DNA of 64,000 bases from Kitagawia praeruptora (GCA_037693485.1 CM075348.1:13436501-13500500), one strand, 5' to 3'; shown: positions 23,451 through 34,366, counted from the stretch's first letter. Notes: a model not told the origin generated them from the letters alone. Program-made: numbers and translations.

Positions 23451-23910
23451 GTTATGTAACCAAATCATCTAAAATCTTAAGGTGTTAGAGGAAGATCTTA
23501 TATGGATCTTATATTATATTCTAACACTCCACTTCACTCGAAAACCCATTTTTGGGTAGAAAAGTGGATAACAAGCGCTCATTTTTTTGAGCATAACTTG
23601 CATTCGTGTCCATATTTAATATTGAGAATATTGGGGGAGCAGATAATCGAACCTGGGACCTCTACATACATGAACTCTGATACCATGCTGATACCATGTT
23701 AAGTAAATAACTCATCTAAAATCTTAAGGTGTTAGAGGAAGGTCTAATATAGTTATATGGATCTTATATCCACTCTTCGACCAAAAAATGGATTTTCGAG
23801 TGAGGGAGATTGTTAGAATATAATATAAGATCCATGTAATACCTTCTTCCTCTAGCACTTAAGGTTTTAGGGGAAGGTATTATATAAATCTTATATTATA
23901 TTCTAATAAA
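23451..23910 (-). mobile_element. TRIM-like LTR element cluster
   Basis: A short LTR at 23451-23525 (TGTTATGTAA to ATTCTAACA) is followed by an adjacent purine tract, a short internal part containing GGTTCGATTATC on the minus strand, and two PBS-like TGGTATCAG motifs (23675-23696) that abut a second LTR copy starting at 23697. From about 23760 a further LTR-like piece (starting TTGTTAGAATATAATATAAG) lies in the opposite direction, so at least two elements are joined tail to tail. No coding capacity. Exact outer ends are uncertain. Confidence 0.6.
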
Positions 23911-23924
23911 AACAGTAAGGATAG

Positions 23925-25953
23925 CCCACTCGGAAGAAATATAAACGGAAATTCCATTATGCTGATCAGTTTGATTCATTTCTGAAGAAATCAAAGATAG
24001 TGTATCCTGAGGGCGATGAGATGTTGAAATATGGTACTTTTGAAATGTGGCCATATGGTATTCTTGGTAAGATGTGTCATCATCATGCCGTCAAATGTGC
24101 AACACTGTTGCTTTCTCGCAGACGCAAAGTGGGTTCACTGATGAAGCTTAACATCATGAACTGTTATGGAACTTACCCCCTCCATGATGCAGCCATTTCC
24201 TTGTCTGCTGGTATGGTCAAGTTACTTCTTGATCGTGGAGCCAGTCTTGATGCTCGGTCCTTGGATGCGGCATGTATTTCTCCACTGGAGTATGCTGTTG
24301 AAAGGTTAAGGTACGTACGTAACCTTCTGGTTTATGTCTGAAAATAAACATGTGCTTGTTTGATTCAAGTTTTCTTGTTTTACATCCCCACCATTCCTGT
24401 GCAGCTTTGACACAAACCCGATTCACTGGAGTCCAAAGAAATCTGTTTTCAAGTTAATCATCACACTGTGCCTCCCTCAAATGGTTTGTTTCTTTATTCT
24501 TAAAATCTTGTGTGGTTTTTAGTTGGACTTGTATAGTTATGCAACACCTCCCCCTGTTGTAGAAAGAGGCACTCGAGACTATTGACTTGCTTGCTGGGGT
24601 ATCGGCGGCCAGTACCGTCATGAACGATACAATCTTCGGTGTTGTTAAGAGGGGACAAGTTGTTCCGGTGGCTGTTCTATTGCTGTTGGCTCGAGACAGA
24701 GTTATGCAAAGCTTTTACCAATGTAACGGTCACAAGTGGACGCTACTTACTGTTTCCTGAAGCCATCATTAACGAGCTTGCGACGCTAATTAATCAGGAG
24801 TCTGCTTTACTTGGCAGCAAAGGGCACGCAAAGATTTTGCAGTTGTGTCGGCAGAAAAAGGAGTTGATGATTTATTTTCTAAAAATGATTGAAATCTTTA
24901 ACAGGGCTGGGCCTGCTTTGAAATCCTATCTGGAAGAACGGACATTTGATGTGAGTTTTATGTAGTACTCCCTCTTTTACATGTCCATCTTGAAATAATT
25001 ACATTAAAAAATGAGAATCCAATTAAGTTTAAAAGTGTCATACCTTGAAAATAGTAGTCATAATGATAATTTTGGAAGATTACCCCTAACTTTACTTTGG
25101 AAAATAAAAATGGACATGCTTATAGGGACAAAATTTAATTTGAAATTGGGCATGTGATGTGAATTTTATGTATTACCATTTTTCTCCCTCGTGAACCATG
25201 ACAATTAGTTTGATTCTTTTGCCGAATAAAGAAAATAGTAGTCAATGAAAGTAGACTGTGCCAAAGTATGTCTAGCTGATTCTACTTCAAGAGAATGGTT
25301 CGTATTTGCAGGTGACAAATGAACAGGTTTCCTACGATGTTGCAGAGTTGCTTAAAGGAGTTGGATTCGTCTTGAGTACCGATGATCGTGATATAAGCGA
25401 TATAACGAGGTTAGGCTTGTGATTGATTTTAATTGTTGTTAAACACGATGTTAGTGCTAAAAGCTGACTGTAATTTAATCTCGATGAATAATCTTGATAG
25501 TTCACCCAAGCCTGACCTGGTGCCTTTGGATGCTACACTAAAGCAACAAGGATATGGTTACATTCTTACTTATAAACCTATGTCGTGATGTTAATATAGA
25601 ATTTCATTTGTTATAAATCAGTGATAAGTTATTTTTCAGACGACGAAGATGATCCCAAAGAAATTTTCTTCAAGCCATGTCATGAAAAGATTTGCCGATG
25701 TGACATGACAGTTGTAAGAAGATAGTTGTATAGTACATATCTCATCTATCTCACCATATTATTCCGAGGTGTTTTTTTGACTCTATCATGTTTTTGCCTT
25801 TTGTAATAGCCATCGTGCACCACTAGCACTGTGTTTCAGAGGATTGTTGGCACAAGCTTCTTATACAGTCATCATCGTGGTTATTCATCCCGTGCTGGTC
25901 CATCTTTCATCAACCCATGTGGACGATTTCTCGGAGGGATATCTGTTCTTTAA
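23925..25953 (+). pseudogene. Ankyrin-type multi-exon gene, 5' truncated and frameshifted
   Basis: Seven exons can be read: 23925-24310, 24405-24483, 24563-24950, 25312-25409, 25501-25556, 25640-25713 and 25810-25953, all with GT-AG introns and matching phases. The first holds ankyrin-like repeats (GTYPLHDAAIS, VKLLLDRGASLDAR, ISPLEYAVERL). It parallels the intact gene at 56758-61899: the ankyrin exon ends in phase 2 (AG split codon), followed by a short W(S/T)P exon (79 versus 73 bp) and a long exon (388 versus 378 bp). The long exon is one base out of frame near 24707-24711, where CAAAGC seems to hold one extra A; beyond it the reading resumes as EAIINELATLINQESALLG. The 5' exons are missing, with a TRIM ending about 15 bp before the first acceptor. 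Function unknown; probably a pseudogene unless the indel is an assembly error. Confidence 0.6.
24964..25125. mobile_element. Degenerate Stowaway-like MITE piece in an intron
   Basis: It begins TACTCCCTCTTTTACATG like a Stowaway terminus and has a matching ATGGACATG region near 25110. The right terminus is eroded. It lies in the intron after the third exon of the ankyrin-type pseudogene. Confidence 0.4.
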
Positions 25954-26384
25954 CACGTTCACCAAATGTATTTGGAAAACTGGGCCAACCTTGTGAGAAG
26001 AGTGGGAGTAGTGTGAAGCACAAGTCTGGCAACTGGTTTCAACTTCAGATGAGCAAGAGGGTTGTCAGGTCAGGATTTATTCTTTTGTCGGGACTAACAA
26101 GAAAAGGACCAAGAGCTTTTTGATTGGTGGAACACTTTTGTGGTTTCTCTTAGCCTTGTGTTTCATATCTGACTTCATTGTATGAGAGAATGTAATATCT
26201 CAAGACTCTGTTAACCTTTTGATGGAGATGCAGCTAGCTCCCGAAAATGTTTTTGAATTTCTACTTAAAATTTGAAACAAAGCTAATGATCTTAAACAAG
26301 TAAACAACCAAATGTAAAGCTTGAGTTGGTTAAAGAACTTGATCTCTATCAGTATTGCCGTTCTGATCATCAAGGTCTGTTAGT
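25954..26384. other. 3' flank of the ankyrin-type pseudogene
   Basis: Another frame stays open from about 25917 to 26120 (ends LTRKGPRAF), so the true end of the gene may differ or a second indel may exist. No other feature before the target duplication AACCC at 26385-26389. Confidence 0.35.
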
Positions 26385-26389
26385 AACCC

Positions 26390-26688
26390 TGTTACAATCC
26401 TTCATCTTCACAAAAATGTAACTGTTAAACTATGAATAAAGCTTGAATCATCAATGGTGAATAGCTACTTCTTTTCATACGAACCGAATCTGAATTTACA
26501 TCTTGAGAGAGAATGAAAAATTACAGAATGAATGCTAAGTACAGAGATGGAGTTATACTCCTAAGAGTTTGTTACATCACGGCTGTCAAGTCTCTAACTA
26601 ACTATTTCATATAGTAGTAAACATTACTAAAAATAGAATGTCTGATGTGGAGAGATCTGACGTGGATTATTGACTCATATATTCAACA
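26390..26688 (-). repeat. 3' LTR of the outer copia element
   Basis: 299 bp, matching 40110-40408 except for five substitutions. The polypurine tract TTTGAGGGGGGA (minus strand, 26689-26700) borders it. Confidence 0.95.
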
Positions 26689-27161
26689 TCCCCCCTCAAA
26701 CTGGGCTGGCAATCTGTCATCCCAAGTTTGGTTAACAACTGTTGAAACTGAGTTGAAGGTAAGACTTCAGTAAAAACATCTGTAAGTTGGGATGTTGTTG
26801 GCAAATAAGTGATCTGCAGTAAGCCTTCTAAAACTTTGTCTCGTGTGAAGTGCACATCTATCTCGATGTGTTTTGTTCTCTCGTGATGAACAGGATTCTT
26901 AGCAATATGAATGGCACTTTGATTATCACAATGCAGGGTTACATGTTTAAGATTTGAGACTCCCAATTCTACAAGTAAACGAACCATCCAAGTAACTTCA
27001 GATGCTGCAAAAGCCATTGAACGATATTCTGCTTCTGAAGAGCTCCTGGAAACAGTGCTTTGCTTCTTTGACTTCCAACTAACTGGTGAATTTCCAAGTA
27101 ACATAACATAACCAGATATTGACCTTCTAGGATCAGGACATGATCCCCAATCAGAGTCAGA
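26667..27161 (-). pseudogene. Outer copia pol, 3' part (RNase H)
   Basis: Encodes SDSDWGSCPDPRRSISGY, WKSKKQSTVSRSSSEAEYRS and CDNQSAIHIAKNP with HERTKHIEIDVHF, the copia RNase H motifs; the catalytic acidic residues are present. The frame continues from the piece at 35873 once the inner element and one TSD copy are set aside, so the insertion lies at the start of the RNase H domain. The stop lies within the LTR, as is common. Confidence 0.9.
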
Positions 27162-27166
27162 AAAAG

Positions 27167-28667
27167 TGATAAGTGGATTTATATCCACTTGGAGCATTCT
27201 AAATCGACTTAAATTGATTGTCTTGGGCTCAAGTTTCTGGTAGTTTTGATGTGTTTTGCTTAGTTGTGCAGATTTACGAGAAGGTTGACTAAGGTGGATG
27301 CTTCTATTATTTTTTGGGAATTAATTGATTAAAATTCGGATTTTTAAGAAGGGTTGCGCAGTCTACACTGTTTGGGCCATATCTTGAGTTCTATAAGTCT
27401 GTTTTCAGCCCGTAAGCAGTCCACGCGAAGATAACGAGATTCTCTATCATTCTAAGGTGGTCCAGAGGCCCAATTACATCTGGAACGGCTCTGGAAAATA
27501 TAAGAAAAGTCAGCCACGAATTTCCTTAAGAAAACAGAATCAGTTTAGGAAACGTCTTTTGCAGAAATTCTGTTTTAACTCTATTTTGGGTATTTTCTTG
27601 CTGGGCAAGACTTTTAGAGCCTATTTAAACACATCCTACCATTGTAATAGAGATATACACTTTATCATAGTTTTATTATTTTTGTAACCTAGCTTAGATC
27701 TGCAAGGGAGAAAAGGAGAGAAGGGTTCAACGCTCGTGACAAGCAACGGATCTAGATCTACTTCATCCTTTGTGTTACTTTGGATTATAGATTTGTTTTC
27801 TCAAACCCTTGTTTATTAATATAATTACTTCTTTTATTCATATCTTGTTATTTACCATGTTATCATCAAATCCCATGGTGACGAAAGGTTTAATTATGAA
27901 CTAATCGTTGTCATGGGATCCTAGTGGATTTATCTATGTAGCTTAGTAGTTTGCATGCCTTAAAGATTTATGTGTGGTGAATTCTTGATATCCTCGTATG
28001 GTTAATCTTAATGCTTTTAGATGCGTAGCTAACATCTAAATTGAATTGTTAATCTCTTGTGAAGCGAGAGTGGATCTTGAGATTTAGAACTTGCCATGCT
28101 AGCATAGGTTCATAATTGTTATCAATATGATTGTGGTGTGAGATGAAAATACTTATACTGCCCTATGTGATCTAAGTGGATAACTTGTGCTTCAACCTTT
28201 ATGTTTTCAAATTCTATAGAGATATAGGGTCTAAACATAATAGGTGCCTATTCATCTTCTATCTCTTTTGTGGATGTATGTGTAGATTGGTACTAGTATA
28301 CCGAGAGGTAACTTTTACTCTTTTCGTGTTATTCGATCAGATATCAAAACCATCGCATGTTTTAATTAAAGGCTGCAACTCTAAGTGAAGTAGATGATGA
28401 AACTAGGGTTCCATGTTTATTCTCATATAAGTAATTCGATTTTAATTCTTGTCAATTAGTTAATTCTTAATTTTATAATTTGCATATTAGCTTAATTTAC
28501 GTAATCAAAACTATATTTGTTATTTTTCTTAGCAGTGAATTAAAACCATACATTGTTGCATAGGCATATTTACTGATTTGAGCACCATTCTAGATCTCTG
28601 TGGGAACGAACTTGATTTAATCATATATTACTTGTGACAACGTGCGCTTGCGTGATTTTGCATAACA
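27167..28667 (+). repeat. 5' LTR of the inner Athila-like element
   Basis: 1501 bp, TGATAAGTGG to TTTGCATAACA. A likely TATA box (CTATTTAAAC) lies at 27621-27630. Short ORFs inside it also occur in the 3' LTR and are not genes. Confidence 0.95.
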
Positions 28668-28673
28668 AGTTTT

Positions 28674-28691
28674 TGGCGCCGCTGCCGGGGA
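28674..28691 (+). other. Primer binding site, tRNA-Asp type
   Basis: TGGCGCCGCTGCCGGGGA, six bases after the 5' LTR. This is the site known from Athila-lineage gypsy elements. Confidence 0.9.
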
Positions 28692-28806
28692 TCATCGGTG
28701 TTTTTATTTTAGTTTATGTGCTTGTCATCAGTGGTCGTTAGCGTTCACTGACTCGGATTCTTACTTAGTTGTTTGTTTCGTGGTGTTTTCAGGTACTTAG
28801 GTTTGT

Positions 28807-29760
28807 ATGCAAACACGTTCGCAAGCTCGTTTGGAAGAACTGGCGGAAGACGATCTTGTAGAGAATAAAGAGAATAAGGAAGAGGAAACTGAGACTACTG
28901 TAGAGATGGGTGACGCAGCAGCAGCAGCTAAGGCTTTGAGGGAGTATTCTCAGCCGAAACTCAATGATATCCAGTCTAGCATTATTAGGCCAGCTATTGC
29001 AGCTAACAATTTTGAGATCAAGTCGGGCACAATTCAGATGGTGCAGAATTCAGTCCAGTTTGGGGGAGCTCCTACGGAGGATGCCAACATGCATGTTAGG
29101 GACTTTATTGAAATCTGCGACACTTTCAAATGTAATGGTGTGACGGATGATGCTATCAGGTTGAGGCTTTTCCCATTCTCTCTGAGGGATAAGGCTAAGA
29201 GCTGGCTACACTCTTTACCACCTGGTTCCATTACTACATGGGAAGATCTTGCTCAGAAGTTCCTTACTAAATTCTTCCCTATGGCGAAAACTGCAGCATT
29301 AAGGAACCAGTTGACTCAATTCCAACAGCAATCTGGCGAGACCTTGTGTGAGGCTTGGGAACGCTACAAGGAGATGCTAAGGAAGTGTCCTCATCATGGC
29401 ATGCCTGATTGGATGGTTATTAATGGGTTCTACAATGGGTTGGGAGCACAATCTAGGCCCTTGCTAGATGCAGCATCAGGTGGAGCTCTGTGGGCGAAGA
29501 GTTATGATGAAGCTTATGAACTTATTGAGATGATGGCTGCTAATGAATATCAAAATCCAACCCAAAGGCTATCTCAAAGCAAGGCAGCAGGAATTTTTGA
29601 AGTAGATACAGCTGCAATGATTACGGCTCAGTTAAAAGCTCTTGCTATGAAGGTGGATTCTCTTGCTAATTATGGAGTTCAGCAGGTGGCTAGTGTTTGT
29701 GAGTTATGTGCGGGCGCACATGAGACGAATCAGTGTGCTATCTCTTCTGAATCAGCATAG
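28807..29760 (+). CDS. gag: Gag protein of the inner Athila-like element
   Basis: 317 residues starting at the first ATG after the PBS (MQTRSQARLEEL). Residues about 100-210 are a gypsy retrotransposon Gag domain with LFPFSLRDKAKSWL, TTWEDLAQKFLTKFFP and ERYKEMLRKCPHHG. A C-terminal CELCAGAHETNQC resembles a CCHC zinc knuckle with one residue missing from the usual spacing. The frame ends at a TAG (29758-29760) and continues in the same frame into the protease ORF, so the TAG is either a read-through stop or a single nonsense change. Confidence 0.9.
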   Translation: MQTRSQARLEELAEDDLVENKENKEEETETTVEMGDAAAAAKALREYSQPKLNDIQSSIIRPAIAANNFEIKSGTIQMVQNSVQFGGAPTEDANMHVRDFIEICDTFKCNGVTDDAIRLRLFPFSLRDKAKSWLHSLPPGSITTWEDLAQKFLTKFFPMAKTAALRNQLTQFQQQSGETLCEAWERYKEMLRKCPHHGMPDWMVINGFYNGLGAQSRPLLDAASGGALWAKSYDEAYELIEMMAANEYQNPTQRLSQSKAAGIFEVDTAAMITAQLKALAMKVDSLANYGVQQVASVCELCAGAHETNQCAISSESA

Positions 29761-31509
29761 TTCGTGAGTAATTTCCAGAGACCTGCGGCACCAGTTCCAG
29801 CCACTTATCATCCCAACAACAGGAATCATCCCAATTTCAGCTGGAGCAACAATCAAACTGCACAACAACCTTTTCAACAGCCTTATCAGCAAGCTAAGCC
29901 GTACAATCAAGGCTATCAACAGCCTTATGCTCCAAGGACACCATATCAACCTCCGGGATTTCAGCAACAACAACCCCAGGCTCATATGGGGCAATCTTCT
30001 AATGATAAATCTGATGAGATGTGGATAGTGGTAAAGAACCTACAAGCTGGCCAGAAAGTTTTGGAAACCCAGTTGGGGCAGATTACAAGTGTCTTGGTAA
30101 ATATGCAACAAGGAACTCTTCCAAGTGATACAATGGGTAATCCAGGCAAGAGGGAGGTCCATGAGCAGGTGAAGGCTGTTACTTTGAGATCTGGAAAAGT
30201 CACGAGTGATCCTAAATCAGCAACTGAAGAAGATGAAGATGTTCAGAATCAGCAGGTTGAAAAATCTGCAGTGCCAGAAATTGAGAAATCTGATTTAGTG
30301 GCTGATCAGCTAGATGGTGAGAAGAGCAAAGAACCAGTTGAAAAGTCTACTCCGGAGCAATCTTCAATGAATAATCAGATCTATCCACCTCCTCCATTCC
30401 CTGGACGTTTGAAGAAAAGTCAAGAAAAACAGTTTCAGAAATTTATGGAGGTCTTTAAGAAACTGTCCATTAACATTCCTTTTGTTGAAGCATTGGAGCA
30501 GATGCCGAGATATGCAAAGTTCATGAAGGATATTTTGTCACGGAAGAGAAGGTTGGAAGATTTTGAAACAGTGGCATTGACGGAGGAGTGTAGTGCCGTT
30601 CTGCAACAGAAATTGCCACCTAAACTTAAAGATCCAGGAAGTTTCACTATTCCATGCACTATTGGCAATCTTTCTTTCAACAAGTGTTTATGTGATTTGG
30701 GAGCTAGTATTAATCTTATGCCCTTGTCTATTTTCAAGCAACTTGGTCTACCGGAGCCAAAGCCAACTAACATCTCTTTGCAGTTGGCTGATCGATCTAT
30801 CACTTATCCGAGGGGTATAGTAGAGGATGTTTTGGTAAAGGTTGATAAGCTAATATTTCCAGCTGATTTTGTGATCTTGGATTTCGAAGAAGATAAGAAG
30901 ATTCCCATAATCTTGGGAAGACCGTTCTTGGCTACAGGGAGGACTTTGATTGATGTGCAAAAAGGAGAGCTTACAATGAGGGTGCAAGATCAGAGTGTCA
31001 CTTTTAATGTGTTCAAGGCTATGAAATTTCCAACAGAGGATGAGGAGTGTTGTAGTGTGGAAATAGTTGATACGGGTCAGAGGAAGAAGTTTGATAAGTT
31101 ATTGAGTGAAAAATCTGACATGTATGTGCTAAAGCATCCTATCAGGGATTCCATTGACAGTTCTTCGGTTCGTGATCTTTCGAATGTCAAGCTTGGGAAA
31201 CTTCCACCACATTTGAGGTATGTCCTTTTGAATAATGAGCTAGTGATTTTTGAAGAAGGGCATGATAACGTGTTGCGAAGGTGGAAAGCCGATGATAAGG
31301 AAGAAGAAATTTTAGTTCAGCCGGTAGAGTCGAAGAAGCACTTTAGAGGTGTGAAGAAGAAAAAGAAGAAGATTTGGCCATTGGGTAGTAAATTCAAGTT
31401 AAAATTTGAAGAAAGAAATTTGTGGAAAGCAAGCAATCAAGATGTCAATGTTCGTATGAATGGTTTGTCTGTTGAAGATGGTTCAGTTGTTCTTTTGAAA
31501 CCGCCTTGA
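29761..31509 (+). CDS. Gag C-terminus and aspartic protease of the inner element
   Basis: Same frame as gag directly after the TAG; there is no ATG at the start, so it needs read-through or represents a broken gag-pro. A Gln/Pro-rich stretch (1-80) is followed by a linker, then a retropepsin-like domain with the active-site DLGA at 311-314 (CLCDLGASINLMPLS) and ILGRPF at 383-388, the flap-side motif of this family. It ends LLKPP at a TGA or TAA-type stop well before any RT motif. The domain would cleave the element's own Gag. Confidence 0.85.
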   Translation, partial: FVSNFQRPAAPVPATYHPNNRNHPNFSWSNNQTAQQPFQQPYQQAKPYNQGYQQPYAPRTPYQPPGFQQQQPQAHMGQSSNDKSDEMWIVVKNLQAGQKVLETQLGQITSVLVNMQQGTLPSDTMGNPGKREVHEQVKAVTLRSGKVTSDPKSATEEDEDVQNQQVEKSAVPEIEKSDLVADQLDGEKSKEPVEKSTPEQSSMNNQIYPPPPFPGRLKKSQEKQFQKFMEVFKKLSINIPFVEALEQMPRYAKFMKDILSRKRRLEDFETVALTEECSAVLQQKLPPKLKDPGSFTIPCTIGNLSFNKCLCDLGASINLMPLSIFKQLGLPEPKPTNISLQLADRSITYPRGIVEDVLVKVDKLIFPADFVILDFEEDKKIPIILGRPFLATGRTLIDVQKGELTMRVQDQSVTFNVFKAMKFPTEDEECCSVEIVDTGQRKKFDKLLSEKSDMYVLKHPIRDSIDSSSVRDLSNVKLGKLPPHLRYVLLNNELVIFEEGHDNVLRRWKADDKEEEILVQPVESKKHFRGVKKKKKKIWPLGSKFKLKFEERNLWKASNQDVNVRMNGLSVEDGSVVLLKPP

Positions 31510-31519
31510 TTTGAGGACG

Positions 31520-31572
31520 TAACGTCAAGCTATTGACGTTAAAGAAGCGCTTCGTGGGAGGCAACCCATGCA
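31520..31572 (+). promoter_or_regulatory. Conserved hairpin region after gag-pro
   Basis: AACGTCAA, GCTA, TTGACGTT forms a perfect 8-bp stem with a 4-base loop. It is followed by the palindrome AAGCGCTT and GGGAGGCAACCC. From memory, similar text follows gag-pro in many Athila-like elements, so it may be an RNA signal. Confidence 0.6.
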
Positions 31573-31659
31573 TTAGTGTAGGAAGGAAAAAAAAAAATTT
31601 GGGTGTTGTGTGAAAAAAAAAAATAAAAAAATAAAAAAATGAAAAAATCGAATTTTTTG

Positions 31660-31858
31660 GGTGTCACGCAGGAGCAACCTGCGTTACAGGGCAATTTGCG
31701 CGCCTGTTGCGCAAGTTGCGCCTGCGCAACTGGAAGGGAAGCAAGTTGCCCCTGTGTGGCGCAGCTTGCATACACGTTACTGGAAGCAGGGCAATTTGCC
31801 CTTCACTCATGCAGTTGGCGCGTGGGGTGGATTGAAAAAAAAAAAAAAAAAAAAAAAA
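31660..31858 (+). repeat. GC-rich imperfect repeats ending in poly-A
   Basis: Degenerate copies of GCAA(G/T)TTGC(G/C)C with TTGCGCAAGTTGCGCCTG-like units cover 31677-31815. They are followed by an A run of over 20 bases (31834-31858). The composition differs sharply from the AT-rich surroundings. An A-rich tract also precedes it (31588-31640). Confidence 0.7.
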
Positions 31859-34175
31859 TTCCTCACAGTGATTGTTCTCTATTCTGCCGAGAGTCTGTGT
31901 ATATTATAAACTAAATTCTTTCACCCCAAATTCTTTTTATATCCCCATCTCTTCCCTAAATCTTTTCCTATTTTAATTCCAAAACCCCTCATCTCTCCTA
32001 AAAAAATTCCAATTCCTATTTCTTTTCTAATTTTTTTCTTTTATCCATTAAATATTTTTTCTATCCCATATCAAATTCCAATTTTCACCAAATTTTTTCC
32101 TTTTCACATTAAAATTCTTATATTCATCCTATCACTCCATGGCCTATAAATACCCATACATACACAACCAATTCATTATTTTCCTCCTCTACATCTCTTA
32201 AAAATTCAAGTTTGGGGGAAAATTAGTACGAGTTCACCTCTTTGATTCGTAGTGGGATTTCTTTTCTCTATTTTATTTTACTACGAATTTGTGTTCTTGT
32301 AAATTGGGGTTTTTGTATTATTCTTGTTACTTGGGTATTTTTGGTGTGATTCTGCTTGGTGGTTTTTGGTGGGATATTTTGAGGTGGTTATTGGTGGAGC
32401 TTCTTGTGAGTTGGGTATTGATTCTTATGGCTTCTAAGCTTGGGAGAGATGATGCTAATTGCTACAAAAAGGGGATTTTTGCCGAACAAGCTTGTTTGAG
32501 TTGCGATGGGGACGGATATTTAAGGCGCCTTGCAGGTATGTTTTCTGTTATCCCTTGTATTTACTTCCATTCAATGAGGGCATTGAATATTTTAAGTTTG
32601 GGGGTGGTTTGAGGGAGTAGTAGTTGTTGTTGTATTATGTGTTCATGTAGGATTTCATGATTTGCATATTAGTAGTAGTAATTTATGCATATATGTTCGT
32701 GTTATCTACGTTTGTTTCATATAGGACATTCTGTTTTTTTTTTGTTTTTTTTATTTCATGTGAGTTCATAATAGTTTGCATTTGCACCCATGCTTGATAG
32801 GAATTTTGTGTTGTTGACGCTTTTGATTGAGAAGTGATATGCTTTGTTCTTGTGCACACACATACACTAGTAAGTTGAAGCTAGTAGACTTATTGAATGT
32901 TGTAAGTGATTAGAAGGACATGAATATGTGCAAGATGATTTAGTTTGCATGCTTTGAATACAAGTTGGTGCATTAGAGAGATTTTTTTGCTTGGGATTGA
33001 GTATGTTTTTCCACCAAGTGAGTTTTTGAGCCTTATTGCATATTGCATATTTGCAATTTATTCGTTTGCTTGAGTGTCCACGGATTGTTTGCATTGCTAG
33101 CAGTTGTTTGAGGTCTTTCTTGAAACGCATGACATTATTTGACGATTAAAATGATAAAGGCAATTAGGAATAACCGCATATTTTCCCATATTACCACACC
33201 ATGTTTACATGATCAATTAGTTAACCCGTTGAGCTTAATCCTATTTTTTCGGTGACATACCACATTACTTGCCTAGACCTTTTTCTTGTATTGGCCTTAC
33301 ATTAATTTGAACCCACATTGTCAAAGGCTAGTAGAGTGCTTAAGGGAGTAATAAGGTGTGCAAGGAGGGGTTTATTGTTGGTCTTACTTTTGGGGGAAAT
33401 ATTGAAAATTGGGTTTGGTTGTTTACTTGATAGTCGACATATGTAATAAATTCATTGGATCATTGTTATTGTTTATATTATTGTTGGTGTTCTATTTAGC
33501 TCTCGAAAAAAAATATGAAAAAAAAAAAGAAAAAAAAAATATATATATATATTATGAGAGCATGTTTGTGTTTATTGCGATCCTATTTCAGTCGACTAGT
33601 CGAGTGTTTGTTTTAGTAAAAATTATGTGGGGGGAAAATAGGGTGTTGTGTGTGATTTATTATGGTACTTACTAGCTTTTGACACTTCACCTGTTTTGGC
33701 TTATTTGACATACCTTGTCCCTAGCCCCGTTACAACCCAATTAAAGACCTTTTGATTATCGTCATTGATGTATGTTGTGTTAAGAGTTAGATTGATACCA
33801 AATGTCAAGCATGCTTATGATTTTGTTGGAATTGAGTGATACACTTACCCTTGTTCTTGAGTGAATATTCTTTTGTGAGTGGATTGTGAGTGTTTGCTTG
33901 TTTTTGCGTATGAGATCCCGAGTGTTGTCTCAAAGATGTGCTCTTGTAGGCTTAGCATGTTTACTAACTTATTCTTACACTTGACATGGACTTGTGAGAA
34001 CTTATGCATGTTCATTGAGTAGACTATGTGAATACTTGCACTTTCGACACCAAGACATTGCGTATTTGCTTTGATTCTTAAGTTGATATGGCATGAGAGG
34101 AATTGAAGGTATGGTAGATTAGATTAATTGCATTTTTATATTAGTTGCATTCATTCATTGCATTGCTTTAGGTAA
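31859..34175 (+). other. Non-coding 3' internal region of the inner element
   Basis: No coding sequence. It is alignable by eye, at roughly 70%, with the reverse complement of 41700-43330 in the second Gag-protease element (for example CAAAGGCTAGTA, GGGAGTAATAAGGTGTG, GATCAATTAGTTA). Low-complexity A/T tracts occur near 33510-33550. Confidence 0.6.
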
Positions 34176-34292
34176 ATGGATTTTGTGGGTACATTCGCTA
34201 TAGGCCCTCACGAGACCTTACTCGTCCACTAGAGCTGCCTAGGGGTTTAAAGGGCTTGTTGCATATGCCAAATGCAACCGTGATCACCTACG
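34176..34292 (+). other. Conserved non-coding block shared by two Gag-protease elements
   Basis: About 117 bp that match the reverse complement of 41581-41696 with about nine mismatches by eye. It contains TGCCTAGGGGTTTAAAGGGC and TTGCATATGCCAAATGCAA. Flanking sequence is much less conserved. Confidence 0.85.
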
Positions 34293-34350
34293 GAAGTGGT
34301 ACTAGTTAGTTAGTTAGTTGTAATTGTTTATGCTTGAGGACAAGCATCGG

Positions 34351-34366
34351 TTTAAGTTTGGGGGTG
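34351..34366 (+). other. Polypurine tract of the inner element
   Basis: TTTAAGTTTGGGGGTG directly before the 3' LTR; second-strand priming site. Confidence 0.8.

Noticed and set aside
27457..27687. 76-codon ORF, repeated at 34657-34887
   Set aside because: Both copies are within the two LTRs of the same element, so the repetition is not evidence of coding conservation.
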